The notes: generated from the letters alone by a model not told the origin. Positions 1-8,896 are shown, counted from the stretch's first letter. The stretch: DNA of 15,908 nucleotides from Hirudo medicinalis (GCA_011800805.1 MPNW01001226.1:4190-20097); one strand, 5' to 3'. Program-made: numbers and translations.

Positions 1-970
1 AGATCGAAGGAGAGCGTGCTTCCAGTCGCAAATTGTGGTCTTCGCTGAACACGATCATGTCCAGAGGTCGCGTCGCCCCCAGTGCTTCCCCTAATGCAAA
101 CCAGTTTCTACAGTTCTTTTCTAAAAAATTAGACGACGTTCGGAGCTGCACGGCCGGTTTCCAGCCTTCACCACAACAACGTTTTACAGCGGTGCGCCGA
201 TGATCGAGTTCACTGCTACCACTCTGGAAGAAGTTATCGCTGCCATAAATTCTCTACCGAATAAACAATGTGGCTCCTCAAAAAAGCTTCGCACATCATC
301 GGACCGTTTCTAGTGAAATTGTACAACAGATCTTTTACCGACGGTAGGCTGCCTCTGTCTTTCAAGTCATCCTACATTACCCCCATACATTGGGAAGCCC
401 AATCTAGATAACGGCGATACCAATTTACATCGTCCCATATCAAATTTACCAGTTATCTCCAAGCTTCTTGAACGATTAATTCTCACCAGAATTACAAACT
501 ATCTCAACGTTAACAATCTCTACCCCACAAACCAATCTGCATATCGTCAATGCCATTCTACAGAAACTGCCGTTATCAAAGTGTTCTCTGATGTCCTGGG
601 CGCAGCTGACCATGGAAAATTCACACTTCTCGCCCTACTCGACCTCTCTTCAGTATTCGATACTGTCGACCACGTGATACTTCTCCAGAGACTTCATGAC
701 TCTTTTGGTCTGAGCTGACTCGCGCTAAACTGGCTGCGGTCCTACCTGAGCGGCAGGATGCTTCGGGTCAAGGTTGGCGACACATCATCTCTTTCAATCT
801 CTTCGTCATGCGGCGTCCCTCAGGGTTCCGTTCTAGATCCAATCCTTTTTTCTCTGTACATTTTTGACCTTAATCACATTATAGCCAGTGGCATTGAAGT
901 CCTTTAGGACTTACGCCACTTTAAATTTGTCAAACAATAATCTTGGTCCACAAATTAAGATGGTTCTAGG
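1..970 (+). mobile_element. Decayed non-LTR retrotransposon (LINE) reverse transcriptase fragment
   Basis: Reverse-transcriptase peptides can be read in order on the + strand but in shifting frames. An upstream linker contains SLNTIMSRGRV and FFSKKLDDVRSCTAG. Then follow LVKLYNRSFTDGRLP, a QSAYRQCHSTETAVIK block, motif A as LLALLDLSSVFDTVDH, LNWLRSYLSGR, and motif B as CGVPQGSVLDPILFSLYI. The YADD box region near 905-925 is destroyed. Stops and frameshifts show it is dead. The style matches the CR1/L2 part of the jockey superfamily. The 5' end lies outside the window, and homology fades near 970, before any 3' end is seen. It lies upstream of gene 1 in the same orientation. Confidence 0.85.
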
Positions 971-2192
971 GTGCAGCGGACCGTAAATTGAAGCTTAGTT
1001 CAGTTAGGGATCGATTTCGTGATCCCAGTTAAGCAACCCTTCGCCAGTCCAGATTAGCTCGGTTCGGTCGGAGAGTTAGCCGTTCAGGAAATTCAATCTC
1101 TAAATTTAATTCTATGATTAAAGCAAGTCAATGGCATCGTTCCAAAGGCTCTTTTCATGTCCTCTCAATCCTCTCAGATTGTCGTTTTAAGTGCTAATCC
1201 TGTTAAAATTAGTTTAGCAGAAGTAAAAAAAAACCTTTTAAGAGTTGCTTGGGTCTGATTTGCTGTTTCCAATTTTTAGAAGTACTTATGAATGAGAGGT
1301 CGGAATACCGAGTATATTGCTGTCCAATGACGTCATTTTGCAGCCTAATGAACTTGAAACACGATCGGCAAATATTTAAAATTAGTTAAGCTATCATATT
1401 GTTGTTGATATCATCTTTATTGTTAATATTATTTCACTAACATCACGATGTCGGAAGCATACACAGTTTTTGAGATACTGCTACTTTTCCAAATGGCCGA
1501 AGGTCGGTGTACAAGATTTTGAATACTAAACTATTTAGAGGTCGGCTGTAATCATGACAGTTTCTTAAATTAGTCCATCCTATAAGTCTTAAACTTTTTT
1601 CAGAATAGAGCATATTCATTTTAATGTAACAAACAGTAAGTTTAATTAGCAACTGTTCCGTTCATGCAAGCGGTTGTATTACCTGTTAACAACGATTGCT
1701 CAGTGAAATCTTAAGTTACATCCGGCATTTTTTGCACAGCTAGGCGAGTAAAATGTGCCTCCGTTTTATTTCGTTAAAGGAATAATTTTGGTCCAATTTG
1801 GATTCTGGTGTGGAACAAACGTCCGTGTTTTAGCAAATCCGTTTCAAATTTCTTAGAATTCTTGGAATGATTTCATTCGATGGGCTAAACCCCTGCTAAA
1901 CATTACCCGGTCGATATCATTTTCGATCGGCGATCATGGAGTTCTGGAGTGTCCTTCATCATCTATCATTCTCGAGCCCTTAAAAGACTAAAAAATAATC
2001 CGACCTTAGCTTTTTTTATAAAATTTGCTGGTTGTGATAGTAACTGATTGTATGTTAATGGTATTGTAATAAACGGTGGGCTTAAATTATGCCGAGTTTA
2101 TTGTTGGATTTATTCAGTAATTATTCAGTTAAATGAGTGGTATTACCTGTAAATACCACGCAACCCTTGTTGTCAATTATTGCGTGATTATA
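971..2192. other. No confident gene; AT-rich flank upstream of gene 1
   Basis: I see no convincing coding exon here. Short ORFs on both strands, such as the one on the minus strand at 1443-1652, have no recognisable motif. The first exon of gene 1, with the signal peptide, should lie here or further upstream. The only weak candidate is a short reading frame starting at 1448, treated under findings. Confidence 0.4.
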
Positions 2193-2331
2193 TATAATAT
2201 TTTAATGTAATATATTATAAATATAATATTTTAATGTAATATATTATAAATATAATATTTTAATGTAATATATTATAAATATAATATTTTAATGTAATAT
2301 ATTATAAATATAATATTTTAATGTAATATAT
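2193..2331. repeat. 29-bp AT-rich tandem repeat, about 4.8 copies
   Basis: A 29-bp unit beginning TATAATATTTTAATGTAATA repeats at 2193, 2222, 2251, 2280 and 2309, the last copy being partial. The full copies look identical by eye, which suggests recent expansion. It lies about 200 bp upstream of the first recognised exon of gene 1, probably in its first intron or 5' flank. Confidence 0.95.
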
Positions 2332-2528
2332 TGAATATTCTTATAACATTCATAATTTTAAATAACTTGTGTTTGGAGATTCATCCACAAATCCTTTCAG
2401 TCAGATAAGTGATTAGCTTACAAATAGTATAATTTACGACTTGAATTCATAACACGAACAAAACGTGTATTGATTCATTAAGACACAATTTATCGAATTA
2501 ATGAATATTCTTTATTCTCAACACTCAG

Positions 2529-2738
2529 CATATTTTTCTGGGGTCAACGTAGCATTGCACAAAAAGGCTTTCTACTGCAATGGGAGGGATCCACACCAAA
2601 TGGTAACCAATGGAATAATGGATGATGACGAAGGTTACCCGGTGATCTCATCGAGAAATTGCAACTTCATTGCTTTTGTCGTAATTGAGTTACAGGAAAA
2701 GTACAGCATACAATATGTAGCTATATATATGGCCTGGG
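2529..2738 (+). CDS. Gene 1 exon: FTP/F-type lectin domain, N-terminal half
   Basis: The exon follows a pyrimidine-rich acceptor ending CACTCAG and ends at TGG-G before GTTTGT, a weak donor. Phase 1 at both ends; 210 nt. It encodes the hallmark start of FTP/discoidin-like folds, NVALHKKAF, then MVTNGIMDDDEG, where family members have a 'DGN' type calcium-site loop, and VIELQEKYSIQYVAIYMAWG, the strand where FTP proteins read 'V.VYNR.D'. Cys lie in FYCNG and SRNCN. The frame also runs upstream to an ATG at 2501, but that stretch looks like the intron's pyrimidine tract and lacks a signal peptide. Confidence 0.75.
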
Positions 2739-4930
2739 GTTTGTAATTATTATTTATGTCATGTGCTTTTCATTTCTATACAAAAGCTAAATATCCGTCC
2801 GGGACACATGGCCGTCAATTTAAATTCACGATCAACTACTTGATTGTCGGTTAATTCACAGGAGAGGATACAATTCGCATACAGCAGTCTCGTCAGCATT
2901 ATCATTTAAAAACGCAAGGACAAACCATTTGAGCTACAATTAATTCATAATCGGAATTAGAAGGTGTCCCCATCACCGCCAGGAAGTAGAAAAACAGTTA
3001 AAACAAACAATTTTTAATCAAAATATGTTTTTTTATTTATATTTTTAACGATGCAGGTTTCTGGGGTGAAGTAAATTAAACGTTTTTATTGTTAATTTAA
3101 ATGTATTCCAGGTCACACAAAAGATGAGTCGGAACGCCTCGGGATCTTCTTGATCGAAGGTTCACTCAGTGCTTATTGTGCCGAATTTCCTGTCGAACCG
3201 ACACGCTTTTATAGAGATCATATAAATTGTGCTCAATGGCCGAAGTTGTTTTCTGAAGTTCAAGTGAACTCGCGTTTGAATAAAGAACTACATATTTCGG
3301 AGGTCGAAGTCGGCACTTTAGGTGTGATTATTTGATCATTATTATTATTAATACTTGAGCTCTAAATACTATTTGAATAAATAATTATTTTTCCAATTTT
3401 TAAATAAATTCTCTCATGCATGTTACCTTTAAAATTTCCATACTCAATTTATTATGAACAGAAAAAAAAATGAATTTAGCAGTTCATGTAATCGATGTAG
3501 GATAAAATTCTGTTGTCTTGTTGCTTCCTTCGGCATTCATTGTTTGTCTTGCTTTCGTTTGGTGACAAAGGGCAAGTTCCAACATGTGCCGCGATTAATA
3601 ATAAAAATGATAATAATAATGATGATGATAATAATAATAATAATAATAAATAAAATAATAATAAATAATAATAATAATAATGATGATGATGATGATGACG
3701 ATATTGGTGCTCCATATCAGCAACAGGATTGCCACACGTGAGGCATGTTCTACTTTATCGGGGATGTTTTGAGAATTTCGGTGATAAAACCATGGATTAT
3801 GAGTGGAATTTATGTTATCCGAAATGCTTCAGATATGGTTTTATATTTGCAGGAGTTAAGGTTAAAATAAGATTTATTGAACTATTTGATTAATCGGATT
3901 TTTATTCATCTCATTCCATCTCACACGACTAATTGTTTAGTGAGAAAAATAAAGCAACGAATAAAGAAACGAATTAAAGTGATTACAACTCAAACATTTA
4001 AATTCGATGCCGGGTTGCTTTTCAAACATTCCCTTTTTGGGATCTTTTTGTAACATCTACAGAGTAACTGGCCTCACAACCTCGATAAACAAATACGAAA
4101 TGTGCTAGGGACGATGAGAGGCTAATAAACCTTTGGAAGTTTTGCTTGATGGTCTTATTTATTACTGTCATTCTAATGTGCATTTGATCGAGTGCTGAGG
4201 TCAAGGACAAATATTGTTATACTGATCGTACGTTATAATTAAAGATGCAAGTAACAGTCCACCTTCTTTGGCAAGAATCAAATTGCCCGCGCATTTGCCG
4301 CTGCATTTCAATTGCGCTTCAAAATGACTAAAAATTAAAAAATTTCATTTTTAATATTTGAATATTATCAATGTGTCCAACGTAAAATGTTGGTCTCACC
4401 AGGAATATTAAGTAAGCGTAAGTTGTTACCAGTTTATTACCATCCAATTACAAAATGCATGATTACTGTGCAAGATCAATTATCAATTCGGCATTTAATG
4501 ATGCACCTTCCTTTAAAATCACTGAACCTGATAAAACACGAACTACTGATTTTTAATAAAATAATTTTTAAACGCTCAAATATCTTGAATTCCAAAATTG
4601 TAAAATAATCTTAATATAACAAAACATCGACAAAATGAAAGGTTTGAGAACATGTTACTGTTCTTCTAGTCGTCGTAATCGTAAAATTGAATACTTGTAA
4701 AGGACAACAGATATTGTGCTTGCGGTAACAACTTGAACATGATGAATGAATTGTCTTCAAGCAAATGTCATTTGAGATGTAACGACAGTACTCGGTACTG
4801 TGGAGGCAGTGGTGCCTACTCCGTGTACGTAAGTGAGTACGAAGCGTGCGTTCTTTGCTGATTGACATGCGATGATTTTATCTCTTAAATGTTTTAACAG
4901 CCTTTGTAAACACACTGCTACAATTATTGA

Positions 4931-4961
<31 letters not shown>

Positions 4962-5029
4962 GTCATCATCATCATCATCATCATCAGTCGTCGTCGTCGT
5001 CATCATCATTATCATTATCATTATTATTA

Positions 5030-5071
<42 letters not shown>

Positions 5072-7833
5072 GTGGTAGTAGTAGCAGTAGCAGTGGCATT
5101 AGTAGTAGTGATCTTTTGCTTGGGTAAAAAGTCATTAGTGACTTTTATCGAAATACCTCAGGATAAGGTCCTCAGAAACTCTACATATGAACATCCAGTC
5201 TTGGTGCATTTGTGTTAACAATCTAGGACCTTCAAAATCACAGTAACGGAATATCCTTTGAAGTATTTGATTATCATCCAATAAGTTTGAACAACTCAAA
5301 ACTCGAAATCATCTTTTCTCACTGCGTCTGTCAATCCTGCTGGAATTTGATCTTCTGTACAACAAGTGCCTAAATAAACCTTTACGCTCATACACATATT
5401 CCTAAAGTTTTTCTATTTGTATTTTGTAATTGTATTTCTAAATGTTGCTTTCTGGAGACTGCGACATGGAAATCACCGCAGATGTTGGCGGAAGTGGCAT
5501 TGTAACTATATATTAACATTATACATAGTTACTTGTCTTCAATGAGAAAAATACAAAATTTTCAACATGTGTTTTAGTTAGAGTTCCACTACCATATTAT
5601 GAAGGATGTTATGAGTCCAATGCTGCTTACCTTGAAAAAGCAAAGATCAATGGTCTCATGTCGATTTTCAAATGCCTCGTTACTTGTATAAATAACCGCT
5701 ACGCAATACTGCAGGTAATACTATGTAATACTGTAGGTAATACTATGCAATACAGCAGGTAATACTATGTAATACTGCAGGTAATACTATGTAATACTGT
5801 AGGTAATACTATGCAATACTGTAGGTAATACTATGTAATACTGCATTTATTAAATATAAAATTCAATTAAACTGAATCGAATGCAATAGAGAATTTATTT
5901 TAAAAGCATTTATTTATTAATGTATTAATATTTTTTAAGACTTGTGCATTTAAAGTTATTTATTATTAAAGTTGTTTATTATTAAAGAATAGAACTTATT
6001 GCATTTGTGAGGACGAAATCTTGAATACCGAAGAACGAGATTTGCCAACGAACTGTAACATGAGGTGCAGTGCTTCTCCGTATCCATGTGGAGGGGAAGA
6101 TTACAAGTCTGTGTATTCAAGTACAAATGTATTCTTTACGGAAAGTTGACACTCTTTCATTAATCCCGTATTTCATGTATCTTGCTTGAAGCTTGCAAAC
6201 AGGGTACCGAAAATTCCATAAAATGTACGGAATTGATGCAATGTCGCGGAGGGAAATGGGCAAATATGTTTGGTATGTGCCCAAATTGCAAACCAGGATT
6301 CGTCGGTAATTTCTGCATTTCACGAGGTAGTTGACATTTTCAATGCTTTTAAATGTAATATTGCCCTAACAGATTGCAAATAACATTGCCCGAACCATGA
6401 ATTTAATTTGGAAGACCATTAATAAGAACAAACTTACAACAATACCTTCTATTAAAAGCTTCATGAAAGATGGCAGCTTATAACAAATAAATAATTAATT
6501 AGCTTCCAAATAGTCGTTCAATTTCGAAGAATAGAAATAATTTATATTGCAATAATATAATTCATGAGAACCATTTCGCTGCAAAATATTATTAAAATTA
6601 ATTATCATCATTATTCAGATGAAATGAGCGAGTACAGTGAGTTGAATTTTCCGGATATTTATTCTTAGCTGATTGCATTCTCATTAATGAATTACTATGA
6701 ATTTAAATTATTGATGAATTCAAATATTTTAGTTAAAATCCAATAAAATATTTTTTAAATTCTTTCTCCTTATATTGATGGTGATTCAATCGACAATGAA
6801 TCATCTTTGGTTAACAAATTTTCTTGCAAGTACTTAATCGAATGAATCGCGCAAAAAAATGTTATAAAATTATTATTTACGATTTGAAAAGTTTGTAATT
6901 GATTGTTAACAATCCTGAATTACGGAAGGAATATCTTAAAAAAATATGACTTCATTGCAATTGAAAAAAATAATGTTTTAATAGTTTCTCTTAATAATAT
7001 AATTAATTATTCGTAATGTCATTATTCAGATCTGACGGACATCGGTAAGTAAATTCTAATAATTCATTGTATCATTTTGCAAATTTTTTGAACAAACCTG
7101 CAAATTATTACTTAATTATTTAGTCGATAACGAAATATCCGGGAACGATACACTTTATTACATGTACCTAATCGGAGACTGGATAAAAGCACAGTGGGTT
7201 ATCCTGCTTGTGCTTTTATTAACGATTATCGGAATTGTGCTTTGGTTAGTCAAATTTACAATTACAAATAAACTGATTTTATTTCTTTACAACTTATCTA
7301 CGACATTTGTCAGCTTCAAATCTTCATGTAGAAGAAAAGATAAAAAAGTGTTACCTCCACCTTCCGCGATTCCAACCGCAAAAGATAAAGCTGGTCAAAA
7401 AGGGCAACAAAAAGAAAATAAAGGACCAACGAAAGCCAGTCCATCAAAGACACCACAGCCAACGAAATCGGAAGGTCGCAAATTTGGGAAATTATTTCGT
7501 AAAAAAAAGTCAAATGTCGACCTTTTAGCCAAAACTAAGGCAAAACAATCCGAAAACGCCGATGCTTTAGCGAAGAAGCGATCGCAGTCTCATTTAGCTT
7601 ATTTGGATAAACCAATCACAAGGCAATCCATGGTTGCAAGTCTTTATAACAGACCCAAGCAGGAATTGCCAGCTGCTGGAGTGATACATAAGCCACCAGG
7701 AGAAAAGGAACTGCCAGTTGCTGACGCAGTAAATAAACCGAAGCCAGAAAAAGAGACGGCTATCGTTAATGCAACAACTGAACAAGTTCGCGAGAGAAAA
7801 GCATCAGTGACAGAGCAGAAAAAGAAAGCATGA
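2529..7833 (+). CDS. Gene 1: FTP lectin–WSC–WSC–EGF-like single-pass membrane protein (10 exons, 5' end missing)
   Basis: Proposed exons are 2529-2738, 3112-3321, 3727-3860, 4703-4832, 5578-5714, 5988-6120, 6192-6326, 6619-6636, 7030-7044 and 7124-7833. Spliced length is 1832 nt, giving about 610 residues with one base from a missing upstream exon. All joins keep the frame: every intron is phase 1 except the one inside each WSC domain, which is phase 0. Predicted order is FTP/F-type-lectin-like domain (residues 1-140), WSC 1 (141-228), WSC 2 (229-318), EGF-like (319-363), short stalk (364-398), transmembrane helix (about 399-418) and a basic tail. This is a type I membrane layout; a signal peptide is expected but not found. 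The FTP fold usually binds fucose and WSC is a putative carbohydrate-binding module, so a surface glycan receptor is inferred. Other exons could exist in the introns. Confidence 0.75.
3112..3321 (+). CDS. Gene 1 exon: FTP/F-type lectin domain, C-terminal half
   Basis: The acceptor is TGTATTCCAG at 3111 and the donor G|GTGTGA at 3321. Phase 1 at both ends; 210 nt, the same length as the first FTP exon. The peptide begins HTKDESERLGIFLIEGS, fitting the FTP 'ERL.G..V.VG' segment, and closes with FSEVQVNSRLNKELHISEVE, the usual terminal strands ('L.LCEVEV'). Two Cys (SAYCAEF, HINCAQW) could pair with each other or with those in the first half. I cannot assign the fucose-binding His/Arg residues with confidence. 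Confidence 0.75.
3596..3705. repeat. AAT/GAT trinucleotide microsatellite in gene 1 intron
   Basis: Runs of AAT (interrupted by AAA and GAT) are followed by GAT repeats. The array ends about 20 bp upstream of the WSC 1 exon, where an intron normally has its branch point and pyrimidine tract. ORFs read through the array on either strand are low-complexity artefacts. Confidence 0.95.
3727..3860 (+). CDS. Gene 1 exon: WSC domain 1, first half
   Basis: The acceptor is CAGCAACAG at 3726 (phase 1) and the donor AAG|GTTAAA at 3860 (phase 0); 134 nt. The peptide reads LLYRGCFENFGDKTM, then NLCYPKC and GFIFAGVK, the WSC pattern 'Y.GC(Y/F)......M....C...C...G...AG.(Q/K)'. Three Cys match those of the WSC 2 first-half exon. 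The donor could instead be GGA|GTTAAG six bases earlier, also phase 0; the longer form aligns better with WSC 2. Confidence 0.75.
4703..4832 (+). CDS. Gene 1 exon: WSC domain 1, second half
   Basis: The acceptor is TTGTAAAG at 4702 (phase 0) and the donor A|GTGAGT at 4832 (phase 1); 130 nt. A second good donor, TAC|GTAAGT, lies four bases upstream but gives the wrong phase for the next exon. The peptide contains YCACGNNL, the canonical WSC 'CyCGn.l', then KCHLRCNDS and YCGGSGAYSVY, the canonical 'C...C.....CGG..a.SVY' ending. Five Cys here plus three in the first-half exon give the full set of eight. This is the clearest WSC exon in the window. Confidence 0.85.
4926..5112. repeat. Complex trinucleotide microsatellite (ATT/ATC/GTC/AGT) in gene 1 intron
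   Basis: Long ATT runs are followed by ATC, TCG/TCA, more ATT and finally AGT/AGC-type triplets, about 190 bp in all. The array lies about 90 bp downstream of the WSC 1 second-half exon. ORFs on both strands over it encode homopolymers and are not genes. Confidence 0.95.
5578..5714 (+). CDS. Gene 1 exon: WSC domain 2, first half
   Basis: The acceptor is TGTGTTTTAG at 5577 (phase 1) and the donor CAG|GTAATA at 5714 (phase 0); 137 nt, three longer than its WSC 1 counterpart. The peptide reads YYEGCYES, GLMSIFKCLVTC and RYAILQ, matching the WSC 'Y.GCY......M....C...C...Y.A.LQ' pattern. The last 12 coding bases are also the start of a 22-bp tandem repeat that fills the first part of the next intron. 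Confidence 0.85.
5703..5845. repeat. 22-bp minisatellite spanning a gene 1 splice donor, about 6.5 copies
   Basis: The unit is roughly GYAATACWGYAGGTAATACTAT, starting at 5703, 5725, 5747, 5769, 5791 and 5813 with a partial copy at 5835. The first unit covers the final codons of the WSC 2 exon and its donor. Every later full unit therefore carries a decoy of the form GCAG|GTAATA or GTAG|GTAATA. Confidence 0.95.
5956..5987 (+). repeat. 16-bp tandem duplication at a gene 1 splice acceptor
   Basis: TTATTTATTATTAAAG is followed at once by TTGTTTATTATTAAAG, so the AAAG acceptor of the WSC 2 second-half exon is present twice, ending at 5971 and 5987. Only the second keeps frame; the first would add 16 nt and shift it. 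Confidence 0.85.
5988..6120 (+). CDS. Gene 1 exon: WSC domain 2, second half
   Basis: The acceptor is TTATTAAAG at 5987 (phase 0) and the donor A|GTACAA at 6120 (phase 1); 133 nt, three longer than the WSC 1 counterpart. The peptide reads RTYCICEDEI, then NCNMRCSASPYPCGGEDYKS and VYS, with five Cys as in WSC 1. The usual Gly after CxC is Glu here, so the CxCG turn is altered while the Cys frame and CGG..SVYS ending are kept. Confidence 0.85.
6192..6326 (+). CDS. Gene 1 exon: EGF-like domain
   Basis: A 71-nt intron separates it from the WSC 2 exon (acceptor TTGCTTGAAG, donor G|GTAGTT). It is 135 nt and phase 1 at both ends, as usual for a shuffling EGF module. Six Cys are spaced C-7-C-5-C-11-C-2-C-8-C, ending MCPNCKPGFVGNFC, the typical EGF/laminin-type 'C..C..GF.G..C' finish. 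The gene 2 exon at 15828-15908 ends in the same way with the same splice phase. Confidence 0.8.
6619..6636 (+). CDS. Gene 1 microexon, 18 nt (stalk)
   Basis: The acceptor ATCATTATTCAG and the strong donor A|GTGAGT enclose 18 nt in phase 1 at both ends, adding about six residues (…EMSEY) between EGF domain and membrane. Support is the pair of good splice sites and the fitting phase; no homology is possible at this size. It may be used only in some transcripts. Confidence 0.5.
7030..7044 (+). CDS. Gene 1 microexon, 15 nt (stalk)
   Basis: The acceptor TGTCATTATTCAG and the near-perfect donor G|GTAAGTAA enclose 15 nt, phase 1 at both ends. Its residues (LTDI) follow an Asn made across the junction with the 18-nt exon, so using both creates an N-glycosylation sequon N-L-T. 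It is 79 nt upstream of the transmembrane exon. Its acceptor resembles that of the other microexon (CATTATTCAG|AT), hinting at local duplication. Confidence 0.5.
7124..7833 (+). CDS. Gene 1 last exon: transmembrane helix and basic cytoplasmic tail
   Basis: The acceptor TTAATTATTTAG at 7123 is phase 1 and the frame is open to TGA at 7831-7833. After a juxtamembrane stretch with a possible N-glycosylation site (GNDT) comes a strong helix, about 20 residues starting VILLVLLLTIIGIVLW. A weaker hydrophobic patch (LILFLYNL) follows, then Cys-Arg-Arg as a stop-transfer region. The rest is Lys/Pro/Ser-rich and looks disordered, with a cluster GKLFRKKK. Three imperfect 15-residue repeats at 7657-7791 begin KQELPAAG, EKELPVAD and EKETAIVN. 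I see no ITAM, ITIM or kinase motif. The open frame can be read from an ATG at 7162, but the true frame enters from the upstream exon. The tail is not similar to that of gene 2. Confidence 0.85.
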
Positions 7834-8587
7834 CAATGACCAAAATTTGTATCTGTCAGTTTCTTATATTTTAAGGAAATTCATAAAAATTGCGTAACAT
7901 GCATAAAGTGAAGATGAATCACATTCGACTTCCCATGTTATGTTGAACAAAGGTTTAGGTTATGCTTGTTACACATTCATATATTTGTTAAATTTCAAAA
8001 TTCTACATCCTCATTTTGGAAATGAACATTTCCGAATCTGCTACTAATGCATTTATTGTTATGCAAAAATCCTGAGCTCATATTATACGTTTCTAAGAAG
8101 CCATTCTATTTCGAACTTCTATGATTACATTTCACTGTTTGTGGGTTTAAACTTTAATCCTTGCCTCCTTAAAATTCCAAATCCATATTTGATCTTCAAT
8201 TCTGTGCAAAAGGAAGTTTGATTAAATTATAAAGCATGGGACTGACGTGAATGAATCCACAAGATGTTGTTCAGGTCAGAACTATTTTATAATTACGTAT
8301 TTATTTTCTCTGAACTGCTCCGTCCCACGAAATCCCGATGATCCCTATTTAATTTCATTATTATCAACAGCCGATTCTTGAAGCTCAAATCTAAAATACA
8401 GCAAAGGATAGTTTGCTTGTCATTCTCGAAATTCAAATTAAGATCGTGAGTTCCAAAACTATTTTTAAAGAACTAACCAAATATCTGCAATTTTGTAATT
8501 GTAGTGAATTCAAATTGCATTTTTAGATCAAATTTCTGAAGTCGTTTTCTAAAAAAATGTTTGCTTATTTTTTTGTCGTCTTTTTAG
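7834..8587 (+). other. 3' flank of gene 1; no gene seen
   Basis: No ORF or repeat of note is visible. It probably contains the 3' UTR of gene 1. The best polyadenylation signal I find is ATTAAA at 8221-8226, about 390 nt after the stop; no AATAAA was noticed before 8587. The end of the transcript is not determined. Confidence 0.4.
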
Positions 8588-8656
8588 GAATGAGCAGCGA
8601 TTTCAAGTAAAACCGGAGAACAGATTATTTAGTTAGACTTTAGACCGTAAACAACA

Positions 8657-8896
8657 ATGGCGAGTAATGAAAGCAACTTTACAGATTTAAGCGGAAAGTT
8701 GAGCAAGCATTTGATTTTTAAGATAACTGCTGATGACAAAGTAGACGATGGGACAAAGATCACTGCAATCAACAATTGCTTTCCATGGTTCAAACACATC
8801 GTTGAAGCACCTTCAACACATACATCCGCTCAAATAAACAGTGACCCGCAGAAGTGCAGAGTTCCAATGCAAGTAGATCCGCTAAAAGTAGTTTGA
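8657..8896 (+). CDS. Hypothetical small protein or 5' coding exon (79 aa)
   Basis: I do not recognise it. The ATG sits in a good animal start context (AACAACAATGG) and the frame runs to TGA at 8894-8896. The stretch is bounded by a plausible acceptor (CGTCTTTTTAG at 8587) and a good donor (TCT|GTAAGTGT at 8900), and looks less AT-rich than its surroundings. The peptide starts MASNESNFTDLSGKLSK, is soluble-looking and mixed in charge, with two Cys, and has no signal peptide or membrane segment. It could be a real short gene with a 5' UTR exon, an exon read in the wrong frame, or chance. It lies between the ends of the two receptor genes. Confidence 0.35.
   Translation: MASNESNFTDLSGKLSKHLIFKITADDKVDDGTKITAINNCFPWFKHIVEAPSTHTSAQINSDPQKCRVPMQVDPLKVV

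Noticed and set aside
3454..3741. 95-codon + strand ORF and its minus-strand partner
   Set aside because: Mostly poly-Ile/Asn/Asp from the AAT/GAT array; the real coding exon here starts at 3727 in a different frame.
4387..4608. 73-codon ORF on the + strand in a gene 1 intron
   Set aside because: No motif, no splice support, and it lies between the two halves of WSC domain 1.
4872..5218. Several overlapping ORFs rich in Ile, Leu, Ser or Asn
   Set aside because: They are translations of the trinucleotide microsatellite in all frames.
6117..6323. 68-codon minus-strand ORF
   Set aside because: It is antisense to the EGF-like exon of gene 1, whose Cys pattern and splice sites explain the sequence.
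7307..7785. Other-frame ORFs over the last exon of gene 1
   Set aside because: Shadows of the 235-residue membrane and tail frame.
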